Below are positions 7,452-18,400 of a DNA stretch of 34,940 nucleotides, in pieces. Each line of letters starts with the position of its first letter. Position 1 is the first letter of the stretch. The stretch is from Canicola haemoglobinophilus (GTDB lineage Bacteria > Pseudomonadota > Gammaproteobacteria > Enterobacterales > Pasteurellaceae), in contig NZ_MUXZ01000037.1 in assembly GCF_002015075.1 (NCBI RefSeq), positions 1 to 34,940 of the forward strand. The letters run 5' to 3'. The notes below the pieces were generated by a model that saw only the letters and a list, made by a program, of their open reading frames with translations, was not told where the DNA came from and did no database searches. The position numbers and the translations under genes were made by a program.

Positions 7452-8657
7452 ATGCACAGTATCTATCAACTACAAGGGCAGCTACAACATTATGTTTGGG
7501 GCGGGCAAGATTTTATTCCAGAACTCTTAAACATCGAAAAACAACAAAATCAATATTATGCAGAATGGTGGCTAGGCGCTCATTCTTCTGCGCCTTCAGT
7601 CTTAAATATTGCGGGTAAATCAGTTCCATTAACAGACTTTTTAGCAGAAAATCCACAAGTTTTAGGCAAAACAAGTTTGGCAAATTTTGGGCAAGAACTA
7701 CCCTATTTACTCAAAATTTTAGATGTCGCTAAACCGCTTTCCATTCAACTTCATCCGACAAAACAGCAAGCAGAAATAGGCTTTGAGCAAGAAAATCAGG
7801 CTGGAATATCCTTAAAAGATCCAAAAAGAACTTATAAAGATCGCAACCATAAACCAGAAATGATGATCGCTTTATCTGATTTTTGGCTATTACATGGCTT
7901 TAAACAAAAGGCTGAAATTATTGCCACCTTAAAAACTCGTCCATCTTTGACCGCACTTGCGCAACAGTTAGAAAGTCAGGATTTACATAGTTTTTATGCG
8001 CAAATTATGCAAGCAGATCAAAATCAACTTTCTACTTGGCTAGCCCCAATTATTGCGCAAAATCAAGCTGCTTATAAACAAGACCAACTTGAATTAGACA
8101 ATCCTGATTATTGGGTTTTATATACCATTGATGCAATGGAAATTGCAGCAGATAAATTAGATGCTGGACTCATTTGTTTCTACTTGTTCAATATTGTGCA
8201 TCTCAATGCTGGTGAAGGTATTTATCAAGATGCGGGGATCCCACATGCCTATTTACGCGGTCAAAATATTGAATTAATGGCGGGATCTGACAATGTTATT
8301 CGTGGTGGTTTAACCCCAAAACATGTGGATATCAACGAGCTATTAAAAATTGTAGATTGCAGTGAAATTACTCCACGCATCATTCCTGTTGCACCACAAG
8401 AGCAAGATATTTTTACTTACAGCACGCCAGCAAAAGATTTTGCCATGAGCAATGTGCGTTATAGAGCGCAACAAAAACAGACATTAACAGCAAATAACGC
8501 TGAAATTTTATTGGTAATGCAAGGTACAGTAAAAATAACCGCAAATCAGACCGCACTTGAGCTAAAACAAGGTGAAAGTGCATTTATTTGTGCTGATGTC
8601 ACTTATCAAATTGAAGGTTTAGCAGAAGGCTACGCAGTGATTGCAAAATTACCTTAA
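7452..8657 (+). CDS. manA: Mannose-6-phosphate isomerase, class I
   Basis: A zinc-dependent phosphomannose isomerase (401 aa) that interconverts mannose 6-phosphate and fructose 6-phosphate, feeding PTS-imported mannose into glycolysis or supplying mannose 6-phosphate for sugar nucleotides. Predicted zinc ligands are Q99 and H101 (IQLHP), E136 (NHKPE) and H265 (AGIPHAYLRG), with the catalytic arginine region NVIRGGLTPKHVD (281-293). The start is ATG 7452 with AAAAGGACGA upstream, only 22 nt after yobD, so it is probably co-transcribed. Placing manA behind a mannose PTS makes a complete uptake-plus-isomerisation unit, unlike E. coli where manA is separate. With manY broken, the enzyme probably serves internally made mannose 6-phosphate. 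Confidence 0.95.
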   Translation: MHSIYQLQGQLQHYVWGGQDFIPELLNIEKQQNQYYAEWWLGAHSSAPSVLNIAGKSVPLTDFLAENPQVLGKTSLANFGQELPYLLKILDVAKPLSIQLHPTKQQAEIGFEQENQAGISLKDPKRTYKDRNHKPEMMIALSDFWLLHGFKQKAEIIATLKTRPSLTALAQQLESQDLHSFYAQIMQADQNQLSTWLAPIIAQNQAAYKQDQLELDNPDYWVLYTIDAMEIAADKLDAGLICFYLFNIVHLNAGEGIYQDAGIPHAYLRGQNIELMAGSDNVIRGGLTPKHVDINELLKIVDCSEITPRIIPVAPQEQDIFTYSTPAKDFAMSNVRYRAQQKQTLTANNAEILLVMQGTVKITANQTALELKQGESAFICADVTYQIEGLAEGYAVIAKLP

Positions 8658-8660
8658 AAA

Positions 8661-8686
8661 ATAGGGCGAATATTTCGCCCTACTCT
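8661..8686. terminator. Bidirectional terminator between manA and rnhA
   Basis: TAGGGCGAA (8662-8670) and TTCGCCCTA (8674-8682) form a nine-pair stem between convergent genes, flanked by AAAAAA on the left and pyrimidines on the right. It could stop transcripts from both sides. Its GTAGGGCG character resembles the repeats at 105-244. Confidence 0.6.
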
Positions 8687-8698
8687 CTCTTTATTGTC

Positions 8699-9163
8699 CT
8701 ATTCAGCCTGATAGCCCACATCCTCTAAAGTTGGGTTTTCAGCGCCTTGTTTAGCAAGCTGGTCACAAATTTCATTTTCTCTATGCCCACTATGCCCTTT
8801 GACCCAACGCCATTCTATTTGATGTCTTTGAATAGCTTGATCTAACAAACGCCATAAATCTTGATTTTTTACCGCTTTACCTGAACTTGCTTTCCAATTA
8901 TTTTTTTTCCAATTAAAAATCCATTGTGTAATGCCATTTTTCATATACTGGCTATCGCTATGCAAAATAACGGAACAAGGTTCTGTTAAGCTATTCAATG
9001 CAATAATAACCGCTCTTAGCTCCATGCGGTTATTGGTAGTCTGAAAAAAGCCTTGAGAAATTTGTTTTTCATGTTGCTTATAGCGCAATAAAATCCCTAC
9101 CCCACCAGCGCCAGGGTTACCTAAGCAAGATCCGTCCGTAAAAATCTCAATTTGTTTTAACAT
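8699..9163 (-). CDS. rnhA: Ribonuclease HI
   Basis: RNase HI (154 aa) degrades the RNA strand of RNA-DNA hybrids, removing R-loops and primers. Catalytic residues are in the standard positions: D10 (IFTDGSCLGNPG), E48 (NNRMELRAV), D70 (LHSDSQY), H124 (KGHSGH) and D134 (CDQLAK). The basic WKKNNWKASSGKAVKN segment (85-100) matches the substrate-handle region. It is divergent from dnaQ with a 70-bp shared promoter region, as in E. coli, and convergent with manA. It is complete with no anomalies. Confidence 0.96.
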   Translation of the reverse strand: MLKQIEIFTDGSCLGNPGAGGVGILLRYKQHEKQISQGFFQTTNNRMELRAVIIALNSLTEPCSVILHSDSQYMKNGITQWIFNWKKNNWKASSGKAVKNQDLWRLLDQAIQRHQIEWRWVKGHSGHRENEICDQLAKQGAENPTLEDVGYQAE

Positions 9164-9233
9164 AATTTTCTACTAATTTTTTTCAAATGGGGCGATAATA
9201 CCGCAAATTAATTTAGAGAGATAGCAAAATAGC

Positions 9234-10010
9234 ATGGCATTAGAATTAACCCCCAATCGCCAAATCGTTCTGGATACTGAAACGACGGGCATGAACGAAT
9301 TTGGCGCACATTATGAAGGGCATTGTATTATTGAAATCGGTGCGGTTGAGATGATCAATCGCCGTTATACAGGTAGACAGCTACATTTTTATATTAAGCC
9401 AGATCGTCCAGTTGATCCTGAGGCAATTAAAGTTCATGGGATTACCGATGAAATGTTAGCAGATAAACCTGATTTTTCCGCTATTGCGCAGGAGTTTATT
9501 GATTTTATAAAAGGCGCCGAACTACTTATTCATAATGCACCCTTCGATATTGGCTTTATGGATTATGAATTTAAAAAGCACAATTGCAATATTAAAACTG
9601 CTGATATTTGTTTAATCACTGATACATTGCAAATGGCTCGCCAGATGTATCCAGGAAAACGCAACAGCTTAGATGCGCTTTGTGATCGATTACATGTTGA
9701 TAATAGCAAACGCGAACTACACGGTGCTTTACTGGATGCGGAAATTTTAGGTGATGTATATCTAGCAATGACTGGTGGGCAAACCAGCTTATTTGATGAA
9801 GAAGAACATAAGGAAGAAGAAAGTGTGGCAGTAATGGCAATGGAAGAAACAATCCAACAACAAGTCATCACAGATATGCATGATTTTAAATTACTTTTGC
9901 CTAACGAAGAAGAAAAGCTAGCTCATGAAGAATATCTCCAATTACTCAATAAAAAGAGTAAAGAAAATTGCTTATGGATTAAGCGAAATATACAAGACAC
10001 CGTTCATTAA
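9234..10010 (+). CDS. dnaQ: DNA polymerase III epsilon subunit (3'-5' proofreading exonuclease)
   Basis: The proofreading subunit of DNA polymerase III (258 aa). The DEDDh active site is complete: D14 and E16 (LDTETTG), D105 (NAPFDIGF), H163 and D168 (ELHGALLDAE). The nuclease domain covers about 1-180. A flexible C-terminal tail (about 185-258) would contact the alpha polymerase subunit; it contains an Asp/Glu run near 190-198 and SLFDEE-like sequence. The start ATG 9234 has a modest AGAGAGAT ribosome binding site. The gene diverges from rnhA, the conserved enteric/Haemophilus arrangement. A short stem (TGCTT/AAGCA at 10011-10027) follows but lacks a good T run. Confidence 0.95.
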   Translation: MALELTPNRQIVLDTETTGMNEFGAHYEGHCIIEIGAVEMINRRYTGRQLHFYIKPDRPVDPEAIKVHGITDEMLADKPDFSAIAQEFIDFIKGAELLIHNAPFDIGFMDYEFKKHNCNIKTADICLITDTLQMARQMYPGKRNSLDALCDRLHVDNSKRELHGALLDAEILGDVYLAMTGGQTSLFDEEEHKEEESVAVMAMEETIQQQVITDMHDFKLLLPNEEEKLAHEEYLQLLNKKSKENCLWIKRNIQDTVH

Positions 10011-10063
10011 TGCTTGCTAAATAAGCACTTAATAAAAATAAACATATAATCAATAAAAAGCGC

Positions 10064-10092
10064 TTGACGAAAAGCCTATTCACTATTATCAT
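10064..10092 (+). promoter_or_regulatory. Promoter of the tRNA-Asp pair
   Basis: TTGACG (10064-10069) and TATCAT (10087-10092) are spaced by 17 bp, each one mismatch from consensus. The next bases, GCGC (10093-10096), form a GC-rich discriminator typical of stringently controlled stable-RNA promoters. The predicted start is near 10099, ten bases before the mature 5' end of the first tRNA. Confidence 0.7.
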
Positions 10093-10108
10093 GCGCATCA
10101 CTTTTTGC

Positions 10109-10185
10109 GGAGTGGTAGTTCAGCTGGTTAGAATACCTGCCTGTCACGCAGGGGGTCGCGGGTTCGAGTCCCGTCCATTCCGCCA
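10109..10185 (+). tRNA. tRNA-Asp (GTC), copy 1
   Basis: A 77-nt cloverleaf with encoded CCA. The acceptor is GGAGTGG / CCATTCC with G discriminator, the anticodon GTC lies at 10143-10145 in loop CTGTCAC, and the T arm is GCGGGTTCGAGTCCCGT. It is identical to copy 2 except for a compensated acceptor pair (T-A here, C-G there). The fourth acceptor pair is G-U in both copies. Confidence 0.97.
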
Positions 10186-10213
10186 AAGTTTCCTCCTTAT
10201 ATCCAATTATTGC

Positions 10214-10290
10214 GGAGCGGTAGTTCAGCTGGTTAGAATACCTGCCTGTCACGCAGGGGGTCGCGGGTTCGAGTCCCGTCCGTTCCGCCA
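10214..10290 (+). tRNA. tRNA-Asp (GTC), copy 2
   Basis: A 77-nt cloverleaf with encoded CCA, acceptor GGAGCGG / CCGTTCC, anticodon GTC. It lies 28 nt after copy 1 and is probably processed from the same transcript. No clear terminator is visible directly downstream. Confidence 0.97.
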
Positions 10291-10748
10291 ATTTCAAGCT
10301 TATAATCAACCACTTATAAAATCATATAAATTCCCATAAGCAAATACTATCTTATTGCTTATATCAATGTATCTATCTAGTTATATTTGTTAATTCATCC
10401 CCTTAGTCGCAAGCAAACTTGACCACAACAAAAAACTCCATTTGACAACAATAATTTATCAAAAATGAACAAAAACTTCATAAAAATAATTTCGCATAAA
10501 TTTTATTTACAACAAATCACAATTTTTCTTATAAATTTAATTACGTTATGATATATAAAAAAGCAAAATATTTTATTTTATTTGTATAAATCTCAATCAA
10601 ACAAATATTATTATTTGACTTAAATCATATTTTTACCTATACCAATAAGGTAAATTCTTTCACTGTAACTAAATCTAGTTGGATAAAATCCAACTCTGGA
10701 GCAATACTCTGAATTTCTTTTTGAACAAACTAAAGGATATGTAATCAA
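10291..10748 (+). promoter_or_regulatory. 458-bp AT-rich leader of the two-partner secretion operon
   Basis: No gene is visible. Best promoter candidate: TTGACT (10615-10620), 17-bp spacer, TATACC (10638-10643), predicting a start near 10650 and a leader of about 99 nt. A perfect stem AGTTGGAT-AAA-ATCCAACT (10677-10695) lies in this leader, without a following T run. A further -10-like TATGAT at 10547-10552 has no good -35. TAAAGGAT before ATG 10749 is the ribosome binding site. No simple-sequence repeat tract suggesting phase variation is present. Confidence 0.4.
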
Positions 10749-12440
10749 ATGGAGTTTTTAAATCGCAAAAATTTAAAAAAGAGCATAATTTATACCGCAC
10801 TTTTCATATCTTATGGTATGAGCTATGCAGAAACTAACCCTCTAGAACAAGAAAATATTCGTTTAAAGCATCAGCAAAATTTAAAATTGAGTACAGAAGG
10901 TATTCAACAAGCAGAACAGCTTAATAAAGAAACCTCAGTAAAAACCTCAGTAGATAAAAATATCAATCAGGCATTACCTTTAATTAAGAACATTAGTATT
11001 GATACGGGAATTGGTGTCTACCTACCCGAGTTTAATAACATTATTTCCCAATATATAGGTACTAACCTCACTACAACTCAGGTTTACAATTTATCCAAAG
11101 ATCTGACACAAGCCTTATATCAAGCAGGTTATGTTACTAGCGCTATAGGATTACAAACCGATACTATTACTGATGGACATATTCCTTTTGTTGTTCATTG
11201 GGGGAAAATCGATCAACTTTATGTGAATGGTGAACAGCCAAAATCCTTTAAAGATAAAGGAATGTTATCGGTGTTACCTAAACTTAGAGAAGCGCCTTTA
11301 AATATTTTCTACATCGATCAGTTGATAGAAACATTAAATACTACGAATAAAAAAGTTTCCGTTAATGTATCTGCCAGCGATAAAACCTCTTATTCAAATC
11401 TGGATTTTCTAGTGAAACGTAGCCTATTCCCTACTGTGCAAATTGGGTTTAACAATTCGGGAACAGGAAATAATGCCAATGGGCGTAATCAGGCAACTCT
11501 AGCTTTGCAAGCAAGTGATTTATTAGGTATTAATGATAGTTGGTCCTTCTCTACTGGTTATCGTTTTTATAAAAACCCTAAAGCAAATAACCAAATCAAC
11601 TATTCACTCAGTTATTCCCAACCATTTTCAACTTATACTTTAGATACACGCCTCTCTCAATCTGGCTATGAGAAAAAAATTAAAGGCGAAACAGGCTCAT
11701 ATTCAACAGAGGGAAAAACTAAATCTCTTAATTTAAAACTCAGCAAAGTTTTAATGCGAAATAAAGAGAGTATCTTTTCTGCCTATACTGAATTGGAATT
11801 TAAGAAAAGAACAAATTTCATCGTTAATCGACAAGTATTAAATAGAAATGAATATAAAATTAATTTAGGTATTTCTTACATTACCCAATTATTAGGTGGC
11901 CGATTATATACAGATTTGAACTATGCTAACGGATTAAATTGGCTCAATGGTAAAAAACTAGCTTATGAGCAAGATAGAGAAAAAACCTTAAAAACCTTAA
12001 GTGCCAATCTTACTTGGTCGAAACATTTTGCAATTAAGCAAAGAGCGTTGAATTATCAATTACGCTTAGGTGGTCAATATAGTAAAGATGCACTTTATTC
12101 AGAAAACCAATTTAGTATTGGTGATGAATATACGGTGAGAGGCTTTAAGGGCGGTGCATTATCTGGTGAAAAAGGAATATATGCCTCTCAAACTCTGACT
12201 TTAATTTTTCACCCAAATAAATTTTATATTCAACAAATTGCACCTTTCATTGGTTTCGATATTGGCCAGGTATATCAAAAAGCTGAGAATAATAAAGAAG
12301 TCATTTCGGGATTTGCTATTGGTGCAAAATCTACAATTGGTAAGTTCTCACTATCCTTAACTTACTCTAGACCATTAAATACTATTGATAACCAGTCTAA
12401 AAAGCCTGTTATTTATGCTAACGGCTCTGTTTCATTTTAA
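10749..12440 (+). CDS. TpsB outer-membrane transporter (ShlB/FhaC/IbpB type)
   Basis: The partner of the giant exoprotein downstream, of the Omp85/TpsB family that moves TpsA proteins across the outer membrane. Length is 563 aa. A signal peptide (about 1-27, cut after GMSYA) is followed by a long polar segment (about 30-80) that would be the plug helix and linker, POTRA-like sequence to about 220, and a beta-barrel to the C-terminal ANGSVSF, whose final Phe fits outer-membrane assembly. The L6-loop motif VRGF is at 463-466 (DEYTVRGFKGGALSGEKG). The coding start holds an uptake sequence (10795-10803). Only 16 nt separate it from the tpsA gene, so the pair is one operon. It is likely the IbpB/LspB counterpart. 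Confidence 0.92.
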   Translation: MEFLNRKNLKKSIIYTALFISYGMSYAETNPLEQENIRLKHQQNLKLSTEGIQQAEQLNKETSVKTSVDKNINQALPLIKNISIDTGIGVYLPEFNNIISQYIGTNLTTTQVYNLSKDLTQALYQAGYVTSAIGLQTDTITDGHIPFVVHWGKIDQLYVNGEQPKSFKDKGMLSVLPKLREAPLNIFYIDQLIETLNTTNKKVSVNVSASDKTSYSNLDFLVKRSLFPTVQIGFNNSGTGNNANGRNQATLALQASDLLGINDSWSFSTGYRFYKNPKANNQINYSLSYSQPFSTYTLDTRLSQSGYEKKIKGETGSYSTEGKTKSLNLKLSKVLMRNKESIFSAYTELEFKKRTNFIVNRQVLNRNEYKINLGISYITQLLGGRLYTDLNYANGLNWLNGKKLAYEQDREKTLKTLSANLTWSKHFAIKQRALNYQLRLGGQYSKDALYSENQFSIGDEYTVRGFKGGALSGEKGIYASQTLTLIFHPNKFYIQQIAPFIGFDIGQVYQKAENNKEVISGFAIGAKSTIGKFSLSLTYSRPLNTIDNQSKKPVIYANGSVSF

Positions 12441-12456
12441 ATAGGGAATAAATTTC

Positions 12457-15400
12457 ATGAACAAGAATTGTTATAAATTAATTTTTAGTCACACTAAATT
12501 TTGCTTAGTACCTGTTGCAGAATATATCAGCCATACCAAAGAAAATAGCCAAAGTAATCAAGAAAAAGTAAGCCAAGATTTACCTAAAACCAAATTATCA
12601 AAACTTGCACAATGTATTCAGGCGATTTTCTTAATGAGCTTGTCTAGTGCTGTTTTTGCGAATAGCAATGTTAATCCTAATATTGTGACTGAAAATAATA
12701 GCAATATAAAAGTAGAAACAACCGCTAATAAGGTCGTAATTATTGATATTAATGCACCACAAACAGATGGTATTTCTGATAACAGATTTAATAAATTTAG
12801 CGTAGAAAATGGCGCTGTATTTAAAAATAATACAGATAAATTCACATCTCATTTAGTTGGTCATTTAGATAAAAATGAGAATTTAAAAGATAAATCTGCA
12901 ACAGCCATTCTTACCCAAGTAACAGGCTCAGAAAAAACCACACTAAAAGGTGGCTTAGAAGTTGCGGGTCAAAAAGCTGACTTACTGATTGTGAACCCAA
13001 ACGGGATTAGCATTAATGGTGTACAGACTTTTAATACTGATCGCTTTATTACCTCAACAAGTAAAGTTGTTACACCTAGTAAAAATATAAATCTTGAAGT
13101 AACTCGCGGGGAAATTACCATCGAAGAAGGTGGATTATCCCTTGATGGCTTGAAATCAGCTGAAATTGTAGCGAAGAAAATTCATCAAAAAGGCGCGATT
13201 AGAAGAAAACAAAGAGAAGAAGGAAAAGAAGAAGACAAAGAAAAAACTGAAGTTTTTTTAGTGGCTGGTTCGTCAAAATATAACGTTACAACAAAAGCAA
13301 CGGCTCAACTTAGTGATCAAGTAAGCAATGAAGATATCATTACAGGTACTGAACTCGGTGCTATGTATGGCGAAATCATTCACTTTATTGTGACTGACAC
13401 TGGTGCTGGGGTAAATCATAAAGGCGTTATCCTCGCTGAAAAAGATATTAACATTAAAGGACAACAAGGAAATGTCACTGTTAATGAATTAAAAGCCAAT
13501 AGAAATGTAAGTTTTGTGAGAACTAAAGATCTCACTGTTACTGGTAAAGTTCAAGGAAAAAAAGTTGATGTTAATAGTACAAAAACAACCTTAAATGAAA
13601 ATGCCGCTATTAAAGGGGATGATAACGTTACTATTGGCTCTAAAGAGGTAGCATTAGCAAAATCGAGCAAAATTAGTGGTAAAGAACTTAATTTAACTGC
13701 TAAAAATGATCTTAGCCTTGATAGCACTTCATCTATTATTGGTACCAATGTAACCCTTACTAGCGATAAGTTAGAAAATAAAGGCACTATTAAAGCAAGA
13801 GATCTAAAATTAGATGCAAAAAATCTTAATAATAACAATACTATTTTAGCTAAAGAAAAATTAAGAATTAAAGTTGATGGACAAAGAGCAGATGGAAGTA
13901 ATGGCTTTAATAACAAAGGGGTAATCAAAAGTAATGTTACTGCCGAAATTGCTTTTAATGAGGGAACAACTTTCAATGCTAGCCAACATAATTTAGCACA
14001 AGCTAAAGAAGAGCTAACTCTAGCTACAAATAATTTCTCGCTATCTACAAACCAAGAAATTCAATTAGATAGTAAGCTCACCATCAAAAGTGATTCCTTT
14101 AATAATGAAGGCTTAATTGCAAGTAGCAAATTAGTCAACATTTCGGCTAAAAATCATTTAGAGAATCATGGTTTCCTCGGTGGTAAAAATGGTCTTACCT
14201 TATCTTCAGAAAAAGATATAAGCAATAAAGGATTCCTTCATTCTGAAGGAAAAATGTCTCTTACAGCAAAAGAAAATATTTTTAACTTTGGTGAAATGTA
14301 TTCCAAAGAAAAAATGACGCTTAAAGCCAGAAAATTGGTTAATGATGTTACGTTGAGCGGTGACACAGTTAAATTTCTGAGAGAGAAATACGCAGAGCAT
14401 CTTGATTTTGGTGCTGTAGAAATTCACCACTACAAATTAATCGCTCATTTCAATGACTATGATTACTCCAAATTAAAAATATCAAAAATCGGGCAAATCT
14501 ATTCTGAAGGCGGACTTGAATTTATTCAGGACAAATCAGGAAAAAGAGAAGATCAAGGCATTGTCAACTATGGTGTGATTAATGTAAAAGGTGACTTCAA
14601 CAATAATGGTACAACTAGTTTAACCAATAAAGGTAAAGGACTAGAAAAATCCATCATAAAAGATGTTTTTGATGACCGCACTTCAAGATTTATTTTTAGA
14701 TTTTTACCGAAAATGAAATTCTTTGGGGCTGAACTTGCTTTAGCTGGTGATGCTTCTCGAGAAGTGACTTCTATCTCTGAATTATTAAATGCAATATTAA
14801 ATTATGAATATCCTTTAAATTCTGCGAGTTATTACGCTCGTTCAAAACAATATTTAAAAGATCTTAAAGCATTAAAATTTGAGAACTTACAAACAGCCTT
14901 AACTCAAGTTTTTGGACCAAACTGGGAAAATCAAGACTTAGCGACCTTAAGAGCCAGTTGGGAAAGAGCAAAAAAAGAGGATCCAAAACTTATCTTTTAT
15001 CCGCAAGGCTCACAATACACAGCCAAAATTTTAGCTGACAACATTACTGGGACAATTACAAAAGTTCAAAATGGTACAGGTGGCGAAACAGACTCATTCG
15101 ATCATAAGATTTCTATTGGGCACGATACAATCAATGTGCCACGCATTGATTTTGCTGAATTTACCAATGAAGATAAAGAAGAACATGATGTTGACCTCTC
15201 TGTGCTATTAGACCTCTTAGCAAATACACATCTATTTATTGACCGCACTTTGCAATTTAGACCTGAGCCTGAAACAGATAATCATGTTAGCCCAGAAACA
15301 AATCCTGAAGACGATAATTTACTTAAAACAGAAGAAGAAATTCGTGCAGAATCTGAGAGAGAAAAAGAGCGTCTTTTGAAAGAACAACAAGAGCAAGAAG

Positions 15401-18400
15401 CCGCTCGTCAAAGAAGTGTAGAAAATCGTAAACGAGAAGATGAGCAATCAGCTCAGCTTCAACGAGCAAAACAGGAAAAACGTGACGAAGAAGTCCGTGC
15501 TAAATTGCTCAAAGAAGCGGAAGTACGTGAAGAGCGTCAAAAAGAGCTTGATCAAAAAGCGAAAGTGCAAGAAGAAATCAAGCAGCAAGAGCAAAAAGAA
15601 GAACGCAAACTCGTAGAAGAAGCGACGGCTAAGCATAAAGTAATAGATGACAAAGAAAAAGCGATTTTAAAAGAATACGAAGATAAATTAGCAGAAGAAA
15701 GACGCAAAGCAGATGACTTTGCACTGCGTAATTTAGTTAAAGTTTATGATGTAGATAAACCTCGTGTTGAAATAGAACCTCTTTATAAAACCAGAGTGAA
15801 ATATATTAATCCAAAAGATTATGTCGGTGCTGATTACTTCTTTAATAATGTGGTAAATCACTCAGAAAAAGGCACAGTTAATGTCATTGGTGATAGTTAT
15901 TTTGAGCATCAATACATTCAAAAAACAATTGAGAAGAAAGTAGATAACCATCTTTCTCTTAAATATGACTTAACTGATAAAGATTTAGTTAAACGCTTAA
16001 TGGACAATGCTGCTGGTACAATTAAAACCCTTGATCTCACGTTAGGTAAAGCATTAACCAAAGAGCAGCAAGCTAATCTGAAAGAAGATATTATTTGGTA
16101 TGTGAAGAAAACCGTTAATGGTAAAGAAGTCTTTATTCCACAGGTTTATTTGAGCACAGAAACCTTAAAAGATGCAGAGAAATATAAAGGACTTGGCAAT
16201 GCCTTAATTAAAGCAAGAGAAATCCGTCTTGATGCTCAAAATGTGAATAACGCAGGTACAATTTCATCTTCAGTAACCCATATTAATGCTGAAGGTAAAA
16301 TTAATAACAGCGGTAATATTTTAGCCAAAGAAGATATTTCCTTAAAAGCGAAGGAAGGTATTGATATTTCTGCAAAAACGAAAGTAGATGGAAAAGGAAA
16401 TACTGAAGTTGTTAAAGCTAATATTATTTCTGAGAATAAATTAAGTTTAGAAACTAAAGAAAATATCAATGCAAGAGCGGCGAATATTAAAGGTAAAGAA
16501 ACCAATATTAAGGCTAAAAATCTTAATTTAACTGATAGCCAAGCAGTGAAAAGTGAACAAAGCCAAGGTGTTATTATTTCTCGTGGATTTACCCATATTG
16601 CCGGTTATAAAAATAAACACACTGAATCAACGCATTCGGTGGGAACAGTATTAGCTTCAGAAAAACTAAATTTAGATATTGGTAATGATTTGAATCAAAA
16701 AGGCAGTGCAATTCATACCAAAGAAATATCTGGTACAGTCAAAGGAAAATACAATACCCAAGCTGGCAAAAATATTGTTCATCAAGAAGAAAATAAAATG
16801 GTGAACTCATTGGAATTAGATGCAGTGATTGGGGCTTTTGGTATGTCTGCAAGTGCAAAACTAAGCAGTACAGAAAAAGAACAATTCTTAATTGACAATG
16901 AGAGTGATACTTCAACGGCAAATCTTGCTCTTGGTTTATCTTTACAATCCACGAAAAACACCGAAAGTGCACTTATTCATAATAACAGCCAACTCAATGC
17001 TGAAAGTGGAAAACTCTTCGTGGGCAAAAATGCGGAAATTGGTAACTTAGATATCAATAAGGGTGCGGCGGCGACTAAAGATAAGCAATTTGAATTATCT
17101 GCTGCAAGCATTTCATCGAAAAAGGCGAAAGATGTCATCGATATTCAGCACAGTAGCAAAGGTATTAAGGTTGGTTTAGAAATTGAGGCTCACTCTGCTA
17201 TTGCCGATTTAGCCACCAGCGTGAGCACTCAAGTGAGAAATGCTCAAAATGGCTTAAAACAAGATGGAACTGCGGTATTACAGGGTGCAAGCGATGTACT
17301 TAATGTGGTAACGGGGGATTTAATTGGCACTTCTGCAAGAAGAAAAGCAGAACTTGGACTTTCAGAAGTCTTTTCTATCGAAGGTAAAGACACTAAATCT
17401 CACTTAGGCGGTAATACGGCATTAACAGCCAGAGACGGCTCAATCACGCTAAAAAATACCGAAAGTAATAAAGAAAGCGAAATTCAATTAACTGCAAAAG
17501 AAAACATTAACCTTGTTGGTGGTACATCATCAAAAGTTGATATTTCTGCTTCATCAAATGTCAAAATTTATGATGGCGTTTCATCTTCTTGTGGAATAAT
17601 GAGTGCAGGTTGTGCTGTGGGTGTTTCATCTGGTGTTGAAGCAAGCTATAACAAGTCCACCTCAAGAGCCACAGAAATTACCAACAGTAAAATTGAAGGT
17701 GAAAAAGTGACTTTAGCGGCAGGTAAAGACTTAAATTTACTTGGTGCAAACGTGAAGGCAAAAGATGTTAATGTTGATATTCAAGGCACAACAAACATTC
17801 ATTCACAACAAAGTGAGTTAGAAAGAACCTCAAGTAATGTGGACATTTCCGTTTCTGGTGGAGCATCTGTCACGAGTGCAGCCCAAATTATTCCGAATGG
17901 TAGCATTGGTGCTGGCTATGGTTATGAATACGAAAAAAGTAAGAAAGTTCTACAACAATCTGGCATAAGTGCGGACAAAATTACCGGTAAATTAAACAAT
18001 GTTGATTTAAAAGCGGGCTATATTGAAGATCGCAATAAAGGAAAAGATGTTCAAATTACGGGTAAAGTGACTAGCGAGAATATCCAAGATTCACACCATA
18101 AAGATGGTGGAAACTTTGGTGCTACGGTAGGTATCAACGAAAGAGGTACACCACAACTTAACTTAAGAGGTGGACGTACTGAACAGATCCATTATGAAGC
18201 AACGCAGAAATCGACTCTTGCTGGTATTCAAACAAAAGAGAATATCAACAAAGATCTTTCTAAAGCCAAAGAAGTGCAACAAAATGATCGCTTTGCAAAA
18301 ACAAAATTTGGCTTTGAAGTTTTAGATATTGCAGAGTTAGGTAGTAAAGGCGTTAAGAAAATCAAGCAAGCCAACGATAACGCCTCAACGCCTCGCAGCA

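Noticed and set aside
10064..10339. Open frames on both strands across 10064-10339
   Set aside because: They arise from the duplicated tRNA-Asp sequence; the repeated peptides are translations of tRNA.
10291..10748. Simple-sequence repeats for phase variation before the TPS genes
   Set aside because: No tetra- to heptanucleotide tract is present; only ordinary AT-rich runs are seen.
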